DNA of 64,000 nt, taken from the NCBI GenBank assembly GCA_018398765.1, contig JAHBMJ010005723.1, positions 1-64,000 of the forward strand. The letters run 5' to 3'. This DNA is from Chromera velia (Eukaryota > Sar > Chromeraceae). Each line of letters starts with the position of its first letter. Position 1 is the first letter of the stretch. The position numbers and the translations under genes were made by a program. The notes under the pieces are model-generated. The model searched no databases and was not told where the DNA came from. It was given only the letters and a program-made list of their open reading frames with translations. This document shows positions 35,701 through 50,806 of this stretch, piece after piece.

Positions 35701-38700
35701 CTTGTGACTGTGTCACTGCAGCGTCTTGAGCGTCGGTGCCGAGAAATAGGAGGGTGCTGGTGACTGTGGCCGTGGACGTTGCGGCCGTCGAAGATGTAGA
35801 TCTGGCAGTGGTCAGAGCAGTGGCCAGGTCGAGTCCGAGCACCGTCCGGAAATCTGATGGGACTCCGCAAGGGCAGTCGACAGGGCTGACTGTGGCTCCA
35901 TCGAGAACGCAGACCTCAATTGCTGTGTCCCACGAAATTGCGGAAGCTTGATCGTCCGAGTCGAGTGTGAAGGTTGGACGCATGTTCAGACAGGAGAGTA
36001 CAGCTTTCGAGCTGGTCTCAGAGCACACGACCGTGCCACCCGGGAGGCTCCTTGTAGTTGAGCTGTCGCATGCAACAGACGCGAATGCAGTGTTGCTGTT
36101 CCCAGGTGTTTTGCTCGAGTCGTTGCTTTTCACGAAAGTGTCGTAGAGTCCTGCAGAAAGGCAGAAGGATAAACGAGGTCAACTTTCTCATGTGATCATC
36201 TCAACAGGTTGGTCCGAGCACACATGATGAGATGCAAAGTGAGCGTTTCATATTTACACGTCAAAGAAGTGTCTGGAGCCAGAGGAATCTAAAAGGAGCA
36301 TCCCATATCGAGCAGGGGACAGGCAGGACCGCTGACATGCAGACTTTTCTGACCTTCGCCATCCCTGATTGGCAGAGAGCTTGTATCGTTGAACGCGCAT
36401 GCTTCTGTTTGGTTTCGAATGTCCCAGAAAAGCCCAGTGAGGTTCGTCGAGAACCCGCCATTACCAGACGCGCTGATGAGTGTAGTCCCGAGAATGTCCG
36501 CAATCATGAGCCTTGAGGCTGTCGTCAGACGTCCACAGTCTGCAGAGAGGAAGCCGTTCGTGAGCAAGTTCATAAAGATTGTTCAAACCCGATCCTCACA
36601 CTCTCATACGCGAAAGAAGTTTTGTTGAGATGGATCTCACAGCGAGAGCCATGCATTTTTTTCTTTTAATTTCAAAAGTCCCCAATTCGTGCATGCCTCA
36701 AGGAAACAATGACCAGCAAACTTGCTGCGTTGGTATCATGCCGCTCAAGTGGAGGTTATTCGTGTTTGTTGTTGAACACGAATGCAAAGAGCCTTGCGAG
36801 AAAAGAAAACCATTCAAAGAATCTTGTTTTTTCCAATTCTGTGCTCTCCCGGTGAAGAAACTAACCTGCTGCGAGAGTCCGCAGAGCACTCAGAGCTTGA
36901 GCCATATCGCCTTGTTCAGACGGGTCGAGGAGTTTTGCATCTGCCTGGAGCTGCGTGAGGAGGTCGGAAGTGAGGGCCTGCTGGCTCTCCACCTCCGAGA
37001 GGCTTCGGTCGCAGGCAACTCCAGTGCGGTTTTGTGAACAGGAACATCGATTCCACAGGGTGGTCCATACCTCCACAGACGCATTCATGCGGACAAGAGC
37101 GTTCCCTCCTCTGTCTGTCTCGATGACGGTCATCTCTGCTGTGTTGACGTCCGTGATTGGAATGAGACGCTCAACCTCCTGAATTTCGAAAGTCGACACG
37201 GGACTTCCACAGGCGCCCCATTGAGCACAATCTGTGGTGCAATTGGAGACGGCACTCGTATTCTCTGCTGGCCAGAGTGCGATCTCAGCAATATCCTGGA
37301 GGGCCTGGATGCGCTCACGTGGGCCTGCTGCAGCGAATTGGGAAGACAAAGTTGTGGTGAGGACGGAACGCTGTCTTGCCAGGTCGTACGGGTCATTGTC
37401 AGGGTCCGACACCCCCGAATCAGATGAGCCTCCGTATGCCCACAGCAGTCTCGCTCCACGGAGAAGAGCATGATTGGAACCGGTCCCCCAAGTATCAGAA
37501 GGGGAGGGAACCTGCAAGGTGGTGTGATGCAAGAAACTCATCCATTTTCAGCCTTTCCCGGTGTACATATCCACCCATTCATGTAAAGGCTTGGCAGATT
37601 CATGGACCCGGATTCATAATTCGGAGCGCGACAGACACACTTACAGGCCTACACGCCCCTTTATTTATGAGGCATGATTTGTTTTACAGTGAAGGATCTT
37701 CACGGTGGCTTTAGGACTCTAAGTGCACAAGGATGCATGGATACGCATGAATACGGGATCTTCATTTGTTCATGTTTTTTATTTTGCTGACGGACCTGTA
37801 GCGTTGCGTTGGAAGCAGTTGTTGCCTCCTGCCCGAGACTGTCTCGCACCCTGCCGACGATGACAATATCGGACATGTCTTGGCTGGCCCTGTTGCGTGG
37901 CAGAAAGAAAACTGAGGCAGAGGCTGAACCACCCCAGGGTAAAAGGACCGCTCTAATTGAGGTCGTTGAGTTATCTGCACTCCTGAACGCGTAGTAATCG
38001 AACGCATACTCCAGGGGCCCATACAGATCCGTCCAGTACTGCTGTGTCAGGTCTGCCCTCAACATCCCCCCGTATATGTTGGCGGCTGACACCAAGGACA
38101 CCGATATCTGGCCGCCAGACGGAGCTGCAGCGATGACAACCTTCAGGGAGGTGCTGAAGGCATTTGTGCGCGTGACGAAAGCGGTGGTAGGTACCACGTT
38201 CTGCTCCGCGAATGCAACTGTGTACTGGAATGTGTAAAGGCCTCCCGCAGTCAGTTTATTAGCAGGTATTGCATGGACAGCGCTGCCGAAGGACGGGTAG
38301 ACGGAGGCCACGAGGGTCTGTGTGGAGGTCAGGTTGACGGTCTCGTTGGAGAAGACAAACGCCTGACCGGCAGTGTCGACTATCGACCACTCAGAGTAAA
38401 AGGCGTATACCTGATTGCCTACTCCTGCAAAGCTGACAGGGGTAAATCCTGAAGTGGAGGTGGGAACATGTGAGGAAGTCGACTGGGCGTCAGCGGTGCG
38501 TGTGGGAAAGAGGTCGACAGTAGAGTCCGTTCGGTTGAACCAGACAGCAAGAATGGCGGGTGCGTCGGTAGCTAGAATGAATGCACCTTGGTAGGTTCCG
38601 TAGGATACCCCAGCCCTCCTTGCGGCCGCTTTCGCATACAGGTTTCCCCCATTTTGCGCCATGCTAGTGAGGTCACTCAGTGCGACGTCCCTCCTCGAGT

Positions 38701-41700
38701 CCGCTGCAAATGAGACTAGATCAAGACCATAGGTCGTCTTGTGGGAGTCACTGCTAGTCGTTGAGTAGTCCTGAAGTCTCCTTCTGCTGCTGAGGGATGC
38801 GGCGGCATCGAGGAATGTGGTGGAATTGTCGTTTGTTCCGAAACCCAACGAGAAGTCCGTTGTGGATGCCCTATTGATGGGAAACGTGACCTGTGTGCAG
38901 AGCGTCTCGTCGTCCGGAGAGCAGAGAACGGCTATGGCCCCAGCGTTGGCCGAGGACGCGCCTAAGATGAGAGAGGCGGGGACGTTGACGGCAAGGGTAC
39001 CGGAGGTTCGGTAGGACGCGAGGTCTGTGGCCGTGTTGGAAGAAGAGGTGATGTCGGAGTAAAACTTCCAAGAAACGTCGGGAGCCGTTGTGGAGGACGA
39101 AGTGGTACAGGCCGAGTCGTGGACAATGGCGGTTGCGAGTCTGACAGGTTCGCCGTTCTGTGAGAGTGCGACTGTTTGTGTGAAGGCGGAGAGGGTGACT
39201 GGGACCTCTGTCACAGGAATCAACTGGGGGAGATAGGCTGCTGAGTTGACGACCTCAATGTTGTGAGTGCGTGCTGCGTCTTTGCCCAGAAAGTCAGTCA
39301 CGTTGACCTGGAAAACATAGAGATGATCCGGCAAGAGCACTTTGTGGCCAGTGCCCAGGGTAGTGCCTCCTGAGACGGTCGAGTAGGCCTCAAAGGAGAT
39401 GGTCTCTAGGGATGTCATTGAGTTGGCAGTTAGTACTCCTTGGATTCGGGTCAGCTCTGTTGAGGCAGATGCCCCCCGGACCGTATCGACTGTCCACGAA
39501 GGCGTAAAGGCTCTTCCTCCGGCCGTGGAGGTGCCAGCCACCGTGAGTCTGACGGGGTTGCACTGGGTGACTCTGGATGGCCCTCTGATACGCGGCACTG
39601 GGCCTGACGCGAAGCCGCCCGGAAAGGAGACTGTGACGGTGTGCGACCCTGCAAATTGACTGTCGGCATCTGTTCGGACGAAACTCCACCTCTTCAGTGT
39701 GTTTGCCCTCAGCGTCAATGTATCTCCTGCTGTGACTGTAGGGGAAGAACCAAGGGTGATTCGGAAGCTCTTCTCTGAGATGAATCGGCATGTTGGGGAA
39801 GTCCCCAGAGATGAAACATCCGAAAAGACGACGGAGCAGGTGAACTGGACCCCTCCCGAGGGGCTCCCGCTGTCCGACTGTCCGTCTGGGTCGAGGTTCG
39901 ACCCCTCTTGGGAAAGAATGTAGACTGGTGCCCTGTCGAAAGTCACCACGATCAGGGAAAGAGACGGGTCGAATACCGCAGACGACGCAGTGGGAGGTGT
40001 GCTGTCAACACAGCTACTGTATGGGAAGGGGTAATTTGCATCGGTGGACTCACGGGGGACGTCTGTGCACAACCAGTTCGTTTCTTCTGTACAGGTGGAA
40101 GAGCACCCGTCTCCGTTATTTGAGTTTCCGTCGTCACACGCCTCATGAGCTGAGAGACGTAGCCCGTCGCCGCAGTTTGCCGAGCACGTGGAGGCCTGGG
40201 CCACATACTCTGGGTAGATCGTGCAAGTGAACCCCGTCTCAATCGCGCACGCAGACGAACACCCGTCTCCGCTAACCAGGTTGCCGTCATCGCAGGACTC
40301 TCCAGTGTTGAGGATTCCGTCCCCGCACAGGCCTGTACCAGCGATGGGGGTGCGACAGTTGAAACAGGCTGCAGTGTCGGTCCCTCCAATGTCGCAGTCC
40401 TCCAAATTATTTTTCACTCCGTCACCACAGCCGGAATTACAGACCGACCTCCGACTTGCAACCAGAGAGGCGGTGTCTCTCTGAGTGACATAAGTGGACG
40501 AGTCGGAGTATGTCGGTTCTGGAGCGCGCGAACAATGGATCCCTGTCTCGACTGTGCAGGCGGAGGAACAACCATCCTCACTGGAGGTGTTGCCATCATC
40601 GCATTCCTCCCCCCAGACTTCAAAGGCGTCCCCACAGACAAAGGTGCAGGTGGAGACGACTACGCCATTCCTCTCTAGTCTGGGGTCACATGCAAACCCG
40701 GCCTCGAATGTGCAGGTGGCCGAACACCCGTCCTCTGCATAGGTGTTGCCATCGTCGCACACCTCGTTCGGATGCCTTTTTCCGTCTCCGCACGATACAG
40801 AACACACAGAGGGACTTGCAAACGTACAAGTGTAGTACGGCTCTACCTGAAAACCAAACATATATTAGGGGCACCAAGAAAAAGTGTGTGCAATAGGCGT
40901 ATGAAAGTTTTTTTCGCATTCTCATGTTCTCCTCAAGTCCGTTGCATTCTGGTTGAGTGAACATTGAGGGTCAGAGCACAGCAAGACGTTGCAGAACCAG
41001 ACAGAGTTCAGATTCTTTCTCCACATATCTCCTCTTTATGTGACTCTTCTTACTGATGAAATAACGGAAAGGCGAGCAGAACTCGGTCGGCGCGCGAACG
41101 GAAGAATCGTTGCAGGAGCCATTGCAACAACCCAGGGGCCAAACATACAATAGGACTGACGTTGCAATCACTCGAGCACCCATCTCCGTTGGCTGTGTTT
41201 CCATCGTCGCATTCTTCGTGTGTGGACACGAGAGTGCCGTCGCCGCACGTGGCATCACATGTATCGTGTCCCATCACCGAGTTGAAAGAGCAGGTGAACC
41301 CCGTGATCACAACACAGTCAGTGCAACCAAGATCGATGAACGCACCTGTGTCGCATCCCTGCAGAGAAGAATCACGGAATGCATGTAAGGGGATCTGTGA
41401 GACCTGATCAGAGATTGAGTTCCACAGGAAAATAATGGAATTTTCATGTAGCAAGGAGTCTACCCACTCACTCATCTCAGCAGTTATGCCATCACTCAGC
41501 CCTGCATTCGCGCTTGCCCTACGAGCCCTGTCGAAGCTGTGAAATTGCAGGACATGAAAATTGGACTTGATCTAAGAGCTGCCCTTGCAATCAACCTACT
41601 TCGGTGCCAATCCGCTTCCCATCTCCACAAACGGGAGTGCATGTGTCCGGGCCTCCAACCCATCCGCCCGAGCAGGACCAGCCGTCCTCGACACGGCAAT

Positions 41701-44700
41701 TCGAGTCGCACCCGTCTCCGCTCTGAGGAAGTGCCGTGACGACCCCGTTGACCAACGTGTCGACTCCTCCGTTGTCGCACTCCTCCCCCGAAGTCCTGTT
41801 GCCGTCTCCACAATGCCCCGAGCAAACAGTAGCCGACGGGTTGTTGGCGCATGTATACAGAGTCTCAAGGGCGCATGAGGCAGAGCACCCGTCTCCTCCC
41901 TCGGCGTTTCCGTCGTCACAATCCTCGTCGGATGCAACAAGACTGTCAGAGCATCTGCTGAAGCAAAAGTCCCCTATTGAGGAAGCGGTCGACTGAAGAC
42001 AGTAGAAGCCGTACTCGACCTGCAGGAAACGGGTTGTCCATTTGGACGATCGAGTAAATCAGATATGCGTATGTAGAGACAGGAGACAACAAGGCATGAT
42101 CTAACTATGGAAGGGATTGTCTGGGTGAAGTAGGATACCGGTTTTGGGTTGCACCACTGTGTGGGTTTTGTTGATCCTGCCACATTGCAGGTTGATTCTG
42201 TAGGAGCGTCAGATTGCTGTAGAACCCGAACCAGAGGGTTGGGAGAAGACAAGGAGTATATCGACGACTGAAATAATCGAGCTAACTCATGCATCTTTGA
42301 AGATGCGCATGCGTCGGTACAACTCAAGAAGGAATGGACTACAAAGATAAAAAGCCCAAAAGAATAATTCAATAATCTCTTTTCACATGGAGTGACTCTG
42401 CCAGAGACTGATTGCATATGCACAGGCACAGGATGCCCGCGGGACCCCTGAAAGTCGCAATCGACTGACTTGGCAATTCGAATCACATCCGTCTCCGTTG
42501 TTGGTATTTCCTGCGAACATGACAGACAACGGCTCACTGGAAATCAGCATCGCATCAGAACAAAAACATCAAACAGTGCTCTTGGCAGAGGAAGAGGGAC
42601 TTTTCGCTTTGCCTTATTTCTTTCGGACTGGGGGCAATCGACAAAGAAAGAAATTGAGGGAAAACCCCCGAATTAACGAAAAAGGAGCAAGGAGGACACA
42701 CGGACCATCGTCGCACGTTTCATGAGACTGCCGAGTCCCATCTCCGCAGGGGGTTTTGCAGCCCGAGCTGGAGGTAGAGCACTGATGGGCGTATGACCCG
42801 TCACTCTGCAAGAAGAGGTCATCATCAGGCATACATCGAAAAATGGGACGGGGACAGAGAGCGTGAATGTTGTGTGCGATAGGATGCCAACGGGCAGGTG
42901 GCGCACATGCATTCGGTTGAGATGAGAGAAAAGAATTCGAAACTTGAAGAAGAAATTCAGTTGAGAGAGAAAAAGACTGGCATGAATTCTGAAGGCAAAG
43001 CAACCGATATTCCTGAATGAATCTTGTGACTCCCGACTACTCTGGAAGAAACCAGAACAGAAGAACAAGCCTGCCTGATTTTGAAACAGAGTGACACACA
43101 GATTTGCAATTCAGAAAAGAAAAGAAAAGAAAAGAAGCTTCAAAACAATTCAATCAAACATGCTGCATGGCCAAGACCAGATCGAAAGCAAAATTCCCAT
43201 ACAAACCTGAGAGCGCCAGCAACAAGTGTAGCTGGACTCAACCGTGCAAGCGGACGAGCACCCATCTCCATTGGCCGTGTTTCCGTCGTCACATTCCTCC
43301 CCGATGGTTTTGAATCCATCTCCACAGACGGGAGAGCAGGAGGTGAGGGAAGACGAGGAAAGAAGGTCGAACGCAGAGCAAGCGAAATAGGTCTCCACTG
43401 TGCATTGCTTCGAGCACCCGTCTCCGTTGACCTGGTTCCCATCATCGCTGAACGAAAGAAACAAAGAAACAGAAAGAGAAAGAAAAGGAAAGGAAAAGCC
43501 AAAACGCCATGTTCAAGCGCAGAAGATGGATTCAACATAGTACGCTAGACAGAATTGTGTCTGTCGAGGTGATGTCAAATCAAAAGAAAGAAATGGAATG
43601 AAAAAAAGATCGAGTGGAAGCAGAGAGGATTGAAAGGAAATTCTGAATGAATTCAGGCCAAAAAAGGAAATCTGTTGGTCTTTGCTCTTCGAAGAAACTT
43701 CCTGCTCTCTCTGCCTTGATTCGTTTCTCTTCCTTTCTTCACTCCCTCCCAGTACCGTTCTTTTGCTCCTTCTCTCCTTCCTTGTTTCCTTTCTGCGCTC
43801 CTTTTGACCCCTCTCCTCTCTCTTTCATCCAGCCCTTTGCACCATCTGCTTGGCTCAGACGGGCTTTCACAGCTTGCACCGAGTTGCTGAAGGATCTCTA
43901 AACTTTTTTCGTTCATTCACAGAAGCCAGGACGGGCTATGCCGAAGGAGGTCAAAGTTTTTATAACTGTAGCATGACTTTTCATTCTTCCCTTCTTTTCC
44001 TCCCTTTAGTGTCTGCTTCACTTGTCTCTTCACGATTTCAACCCCATACATTCATTTTCCTTAAAGTGCAGCGATGATCTTCAAAGCTTTCGATGGCTGA
44101 CCAACCATTGCTCTGAACCAGCCAGGGTTCCATCTCCGCACACCGGCGCGCATGCGGTCCCTGCTGTCCCGCACACAAAGCCTGCCTCGATTGTGCAGTT
44201 GGGGTAAGAGCAGCCGTCTTCGCTTGCATTGTTTCCATCGTCGCATTCCTCCGAGCCTCGCTGGAGACCGTCCCCGCAGGTGGGCACGCAGATGGACTGC
44301 GACCCTGTCGAGGACGTGGTGTCCGGATAGCAGGTATACCCCGTCTCTATCCTGCATCATTGCATGGCCATCACATAAAGACAGCACATCAATGCTTATC
44401 GGCGACAGACCCAAAGGATATCGAAAGAATATCAAGCAAGGATGCCACGAAGGTGCTTGACTATTCGCTGCAATTTCACCGATTTTCGGTGTGTCAGATG
44501 GAGCGGTACCGCGGTCTATGGGCGTGACTGTCCATGCGACAAATGAAAAGATGGCACTCTGTCTGACGCGTGGAAGACTGTCCCGTCCAACTTTCACAGA
44601 AGGCCATGCCACTTACGTGCAAGTGAACGAGCACCCGTCTCCCCCCACAGGCAAATTGGTGGTCGAGCTCACTCCGTTGTCGCACTCCTCTTTGTTGGGA

Positions 44701-47700
44701 ATCGTCCTCCCGTCCCCGCACTGAGAGCTGCAGGACTGGCTGTTGGTCTTCCAGACCTCCACTGTTTGGTTGCGTTGCCAGTCGCATCTGCACACACACA
44801 CGCATACCCATACACGCAGATGCATCCGCGCCGACGTAGAGAAAGAAATCTCGTCTTCTCAGACCGCAAGATCGGTGCAAGTTGCCAGTTGTGTCTGTAC
44901 GTATGCAAACGTTGAACTGATTACCAGATCAGCAGGGATTTCTCAGATCAGTCATCTATGCAGATGAAGTCCCAACACCAGTCAACAGCTTTTACTAAGA
45001 AGAAAGAACCTTTCCTGCTTGCTTTGATTGCTCAACTGCGAAACGCAAAGACCGGCTGGAAAGCCAAACTCAAACTCACAAGAATCCTGTTTCTACAGCG
45101 CAAGAGGACGAGCAGCCATCTCCATCAGAAGTATTTCCGTCGTCGCACCCCTCCACTCCGTTTACTTTGTACCCGTCTCCACAGGTAGCAGAGCAAGAGT
45201 TCACTCCCGTCAAGCTGCTCGACGAGCAACTGTACCCAGTCTCAACGTTGCAGCGGGGGTCACAGCCGTCACCCCCGTTCGTGTTCGAGTCGTCACACCC
45301 CTCCCACCCAGAGATGACGGTTCCGTCTCCGCATGAGGGGGTCATCACGCTTCCCGAGATCCCCACGATCGCGTTCGACGATTGCCAGTCGGCCCACCCC
45401 GTCTCGATCTGATCGAATTCAGCAGAGAACGAGAGAGAACAAAAATACAATTCATTCTGAAGACTCGGAGCAGAGAAAAGGAGTCTGTATTCGATATTGC
45501 TTCGAATTACTGGCGTTCTTAGCCCCCCCCCAAATGCCTCAAAGTACCGCATTGCACATAGAAATCAATTTTTGGCCCTTTCTGCAGACTTATCTTTGGA
45601 CTGAAATGCAGGGGGAGAAAGAATGCCCACAATGCAATCCAAAGAGATAAAACAAAAGCCCTCATTAAAGCTATCTACAGAACGGAAGCTAGAAAGGGTC
45701 GAGAGACCAAGCACGTCTCTAAAACAACGAGATCACCCATGTGCAATGCGTGATCCCAACTTTCTTTTTCGTATGCGTGTTTGACGCTTGCACGAACGCA
45801 TACACTGTCAATGCACGCACATTCATTCACTCCAACGTGAAAAAAAAAGCTAGGCTCACTTGACAATTGAAGCATCCGTCCCCCGAGACATCGTTGGCAT
45901 CGTCACAGGCCTCGCTTGCCCCCACGACGCTGATCGTGCCACACCCCTGTGTACACGTTTCTGGGTTGTTTGCGGGATAGGTCATACCGTTTCGCTTACA
46001 TGTCCACCTGCAAGGTTGTACATGGAGACTCACTTAGGAAGATCAGTATCCAGGATCACTTCAGCCTTTCTGCATCCCTTTGCACGAAATATAAGACCTC
46101 AAAGGAAGTGTTAATTCAGGGAGCAGATGCCGACTCGGAGGTGTAACATATACAGTGATGAATTTGCATTATTTCATGTACGATTCTCTCAAAGTAGAGC
46201 TCCATTGATTGAAAGCATTATTCACAATGTTGCAACAGAAAGTTTGATTCACAATTTTCACAAATGCAAAAACACCGAAAAACAGTTATCCAGCATGCAC
46301 CCACAGATAATAAAGCTATGTATGTCCAACGGCAATGCAAATGAATGCCCTCAAAACCACTGAAGAAAAAAAACGAAGAACAGCAGATCACGCACCCGTC
46401 TGCGACAAGGCACGTGTCGAGGCACCCGTCTGCGTCGTTCCCGTTGGCCCCGTCGTCGCATTCTTCGGCCCCCAGGCGAGACCCGTCGCCGCAAGTCGCT
46501 GTACAGGTGGAGGGTCCGAAGGCATCGGCAGCAGAGTTGTAGGGCGCTGTGCAGGTGAACCCGGTCTCAATCGTGCACGTTGCGCTGCACCCATCTCCTG
46601 CAATCTGGTTGCCTGCATGCGCACTCATGCGGAGGTGGAAAGTCAACAGAAGCACATCCAACAACCCAGTATGATGAAAGGACGAGCCAACGCCAGACCA
46701 CACCGCTTTTCAGTCACGCTACGCACCTCATAACTAATGTCAGTAATCATGATTGTTTGTTTTCTCTCTTGTTCTTTTAACTTCAAAAAAAGCAAAAGGA
46801 GCTGAGCTGTCAAACTAAGGACCTGTTAATGAGACTTGTCAAAGGACAAGTCAAACAATTGAATTGAATTGTGGTGGTACAATGCTCTATCAATAAACTG
46901 TATCCGCTGACTGCCCAGCGATACACCGAGCGTGTCATCAGCTTACGTGGCAAGATCGTCTTCCTGTCTTGATGAGCCTCGCACGTGGGTGTACGTATGA
47001 ATATTTGTTCCTCACTGTCCTTAATTCCTGACTCACCCACCGTCATCACAGGTCTCCGTAGCGTTGGAGATCAGAGAGTCCCCGCACAGGACGTAGCAAT
47101 TATCGGGGGTCAGCCCGTTAACGTCTGTGACGTCGCATGCGTAGAATTGCTCGATCGTTCCTGTGCTTGTGCAACCATCGCCGTTGACTGTGTTGCCATC
47201 GTCGCACGCCTCCGCAGAGGTCCTGTGTCCGGTGGAAACAATCAAACCAAGAATGCCAAGGTTGAGAAAGACTTGATAGGGAGGGTGAAGGTCTGTCTGC
47301 ATTGGCTCTCGTCCCTGCTTTAAACAAGACTTAGTCGATTCATGCACAACGGACAGAAAACGAGATTTCAAAGGTGCGAGGGTGCCCAAATTGCAATGGT
47401 TTGTTCCCTGTTGTGCAGACATTCCGGTAAATGAGGATGGAGGTTCGCTTCCTAGCGGCTGCACCCGTTCATTTTTAACTCTTGTGCAAAAGTGGACTTC
47501 AAGCGGTGTAAGTGTATTTGATGAAGCATGAACTTGTCTGGAAATTAGTCTGCGATCATGACTCTTGCTTGCACAAGTTGACACGCTGACCTTCTTCCGT
47601 CTCCGTAAACGGGTGAACAGACGGAAGGGTTTGCAGTGAAGATGATTGTTGTCTCGTCGAGAACCGAGGTCCCGCTCTGTTGTGAGTACGTCCAGGGAGA

Positions 47701-50700
47701 CGCCGTGTTCCCTGCAGTGGGCTGGGTGCAGGTGAAGCCCGTCTCCGTGCGGCAGTCGATTGAACAGCCGTCTCCGCTGATGCTGTTCCCGTCATCACAC
47801 CCTCCAGACGCGGCCTCGTTATCCTGCAGAGTCAAAGAGTGAGTAAGCAAAGAATTAAGCAGACCGCCCACTGAGATTAGAGTCGAACGATGGAGAGAAG
47901 CCGTTTCTGTGCCCGTATGTCTAGCCCTCTGATTTCAAGTGTGTCTTAGATGCTTGCCTCTTTGATCGCAAATTGACGACAAAGTTCCGTCCTTTCTGTA
48001 GGGTGAGGAGGAAGTGAGATGTCCTTGAGAGGAGAGGTCAGCACAACAGCCAACCAACTACAATTTCAGGCTCACAAGAAGACGTGCTCAATTCAAAGAA
48101 GCTTCTCTGTTCGTCCACCGTCGAGGTCATGCTTATTCAATGCTGCTCTGAAGCAGGAGCTAAAACAAAAGCAGGATAGACTCACTTGCACAAAACCATC
48201 ACCGCACAGAGTCGAGGTCTTCACCCGAAGAACCGAGGACTCCGCACCGACCCCTGCTGAGTTTTTCGCTGCCACTGTGATGCCGTAATGGCGTGAGTAG
48301 ACAAGATTGAGGGCCAGTCCCATTGTTGCCGTCTCCCCCGTTACCGTGGTGGACTGGAACGCTGACCGGCCTGAGAGGGGTCCGTCTGGGTCCGAGTACG
48401 TGTAGATGACGAAGGAGTCAATCGGAGCCCCCCCTGCCTGTGAGAGGTCCATGTCCCAAGAGACTAGGACTGCAGTGGTGCGTGAGCTCACGAGAGTAAC
48501 GTTCTCAGGAGCGGCAGTTGGGACCGCCGGGGTGAATGTGAAGTCAACTGCGGTGCTCGCTTCTTCATTCTCGGATATGTCTTGGTAGTACATCTGCAAT
48601 CAGCAGAGAAAAACAACGAGTGCGAGAAGTTCACGGACTTTTCTCTGTATTCACCTAAAGACAAGCGGTTTGACAGGAGCATGCAGGAAAATATCTGCGT
48701 GTCGCAATGTAAGTCGTCAGTCTCTCCACATGAGCTTTACTGAAATTGACACAGGCCTTTACACATCTGTATCCACATTTCACAAGTCCATGCACTGACC
48801 GTGATTCGATAAACAGAGTTGGCCACAAGGTTCACGTTTCCAGTCGTTGAGGCGCTCATGTTGGCTGCGCGCAGTGCTGGGTGGGGCTGCTGCGTATTGG
48901 AGGGGTCCTTGAAGATGTCGGTGGTGAACAATGTGATGGTGTGGGGGGAGCCGCTCGTGGTCTCATACGAAGTGAGCGGCTGGAAGAAGTAGGGCGATCT
49001 GGGGTCGGTTGTTGACCCTGCAGCCAAAATGTTCGGACACAATCAATTGTACCGTAGGACGGTGAAATACAATTTTGGATGTCTCGGTGACCGAGACGGA
49101 GGGAGGGATCATCAACACAAACTACGGAACCCGAGAGGTTTTGTCACTACTTCCTTTCTTCATGATTGTCGATCAGGACAGCTTGTGGATTGATTTCGAG
49201 ACCCACTTCTGTATGTCTACACGGACTGGACGATGTTCTCACACGCAAAGAAAAGTTTAGGATCTGAAAACGAACTCATGCAACGGAAACAGGGTGTTCC
49301 GTTTCAGCACGAATACAGGCACGGGGAAGGGCTTTCAAGAATTTCGGTGGGACAAACAATTCGCCAGAGGAGGGAGAGACAAGGTGAGGCAGCTAGAGTG
49401 AGAAACGGACAAACAAATGCGACGAATTCAAATCATGGAATTGTGAGAAACGGACAAACAAATGCGACGAATTCAAATCATGGAATTTGAGGAGCAAAAC
49501 GCAGAAAGGAGTTCGGACGCACACATACATTCTTGTGCGTGCATCAAGGCAGGGAAGAAACATTCACTGACTGACTGACCTGACTGCCAAGTTAAGGTAA
49601 AATAAAGAGACCCCGAGAGAGGGGTCTCAGGAACCGTGTAGGTCAGGGCCACTGTACTGTCTACTGTCTGGAGACTGGTAGGGGAGCTGATGACGATCTG
49701 CTGGGTCGAGGTATCTTCTGTGTAGGTCACGCTGGTCGCCGTTGCAGTGGCATCTCCATTCCTGTGCAAGTCGTTGGTTGCCAGGAGGAATGTATAGATG
49801 GCCCCGCTTGGCAGAGTTCTGGCAGTTGCAGATGTGAGGTCTCCGTTAGTGTCGTTCATTGCCGCAATCACAGAGGCCGAATTTTCAAGAGCAGAAGTGA
49901 AATTCTGAGCCTCAAAAGTAATGGCAGACGTCCCGGCCAAAATGGCGGTGCCGTTGAATGTAATGACGTAAGGGGAATTGGCGTCGGCTGTTCCGCCTGT
50001 TCGCGTGATGGTCAGTGTGGTCTCGCTGGACTCCTCCGCGAGCGTGTAGGAGACTTGAAATACTTGTGCTATCGTCCCGCTGGCGGTTGGGCTTGACAAA
50101 GTGGGGGCTGACGTTGACGAGTCTGTGTTGACCGTGATAGACTCGACACGCGCACTGGCTGGGGCGTTACCGTAAATGTCCCTGTAGTAGACTTCAATGT
50201 AGTAAGTCCACTGAAAGTTTGGGGAGCTGTATGGCGTGAGGAGCGGGTATGATCCGAATGGAGCCGTGTCCGTAACGTTCCATGCTTTGAGTGTGGTGAA
50301 GTCTGCGTTAGTGTCAAAGTCCTGTCTGAGGTCGTCTCTCTTGAATCTGACTGTATTGGACCCTGTGGTGAACGCGCCGGATTCGAGCAGGACCCACATG
50401 GGCGCCTTCGTGTCGTCTCCTATGGTCATGGTTCCGAAGGAAAAGGAAATGACGTCGTCTGTCAGATTGGCGGGAAGTTCGGGAAGGGTGAAAGTCACCT
50501 CAACCAGCTGAGTGACTGTGCCTGAAGCTGCTGGGCTAGTGATTGTCTGCAGGCGAGCAATTGATTTGAGTTGGATGGACATAGAGGTTAGGCATTCACT
50601 TGGAGACTTAGGTCATCAACAAGATACGTCTTTTTTTGTCATTCAGGGCTGGAATTCAAGCACAACCAGAGGCACACAAAGAAGTCGTTCGTACGATTGC

Positions 50701-50708
50701 AGAAAGAA

Positions 50709-50744
<36 letters not shown>

Positions 50745-50775
50745 CGAAAGAACGAAAGAACGAACGAACGAACGA

Positions 50776-50806
<31 letters not shown>

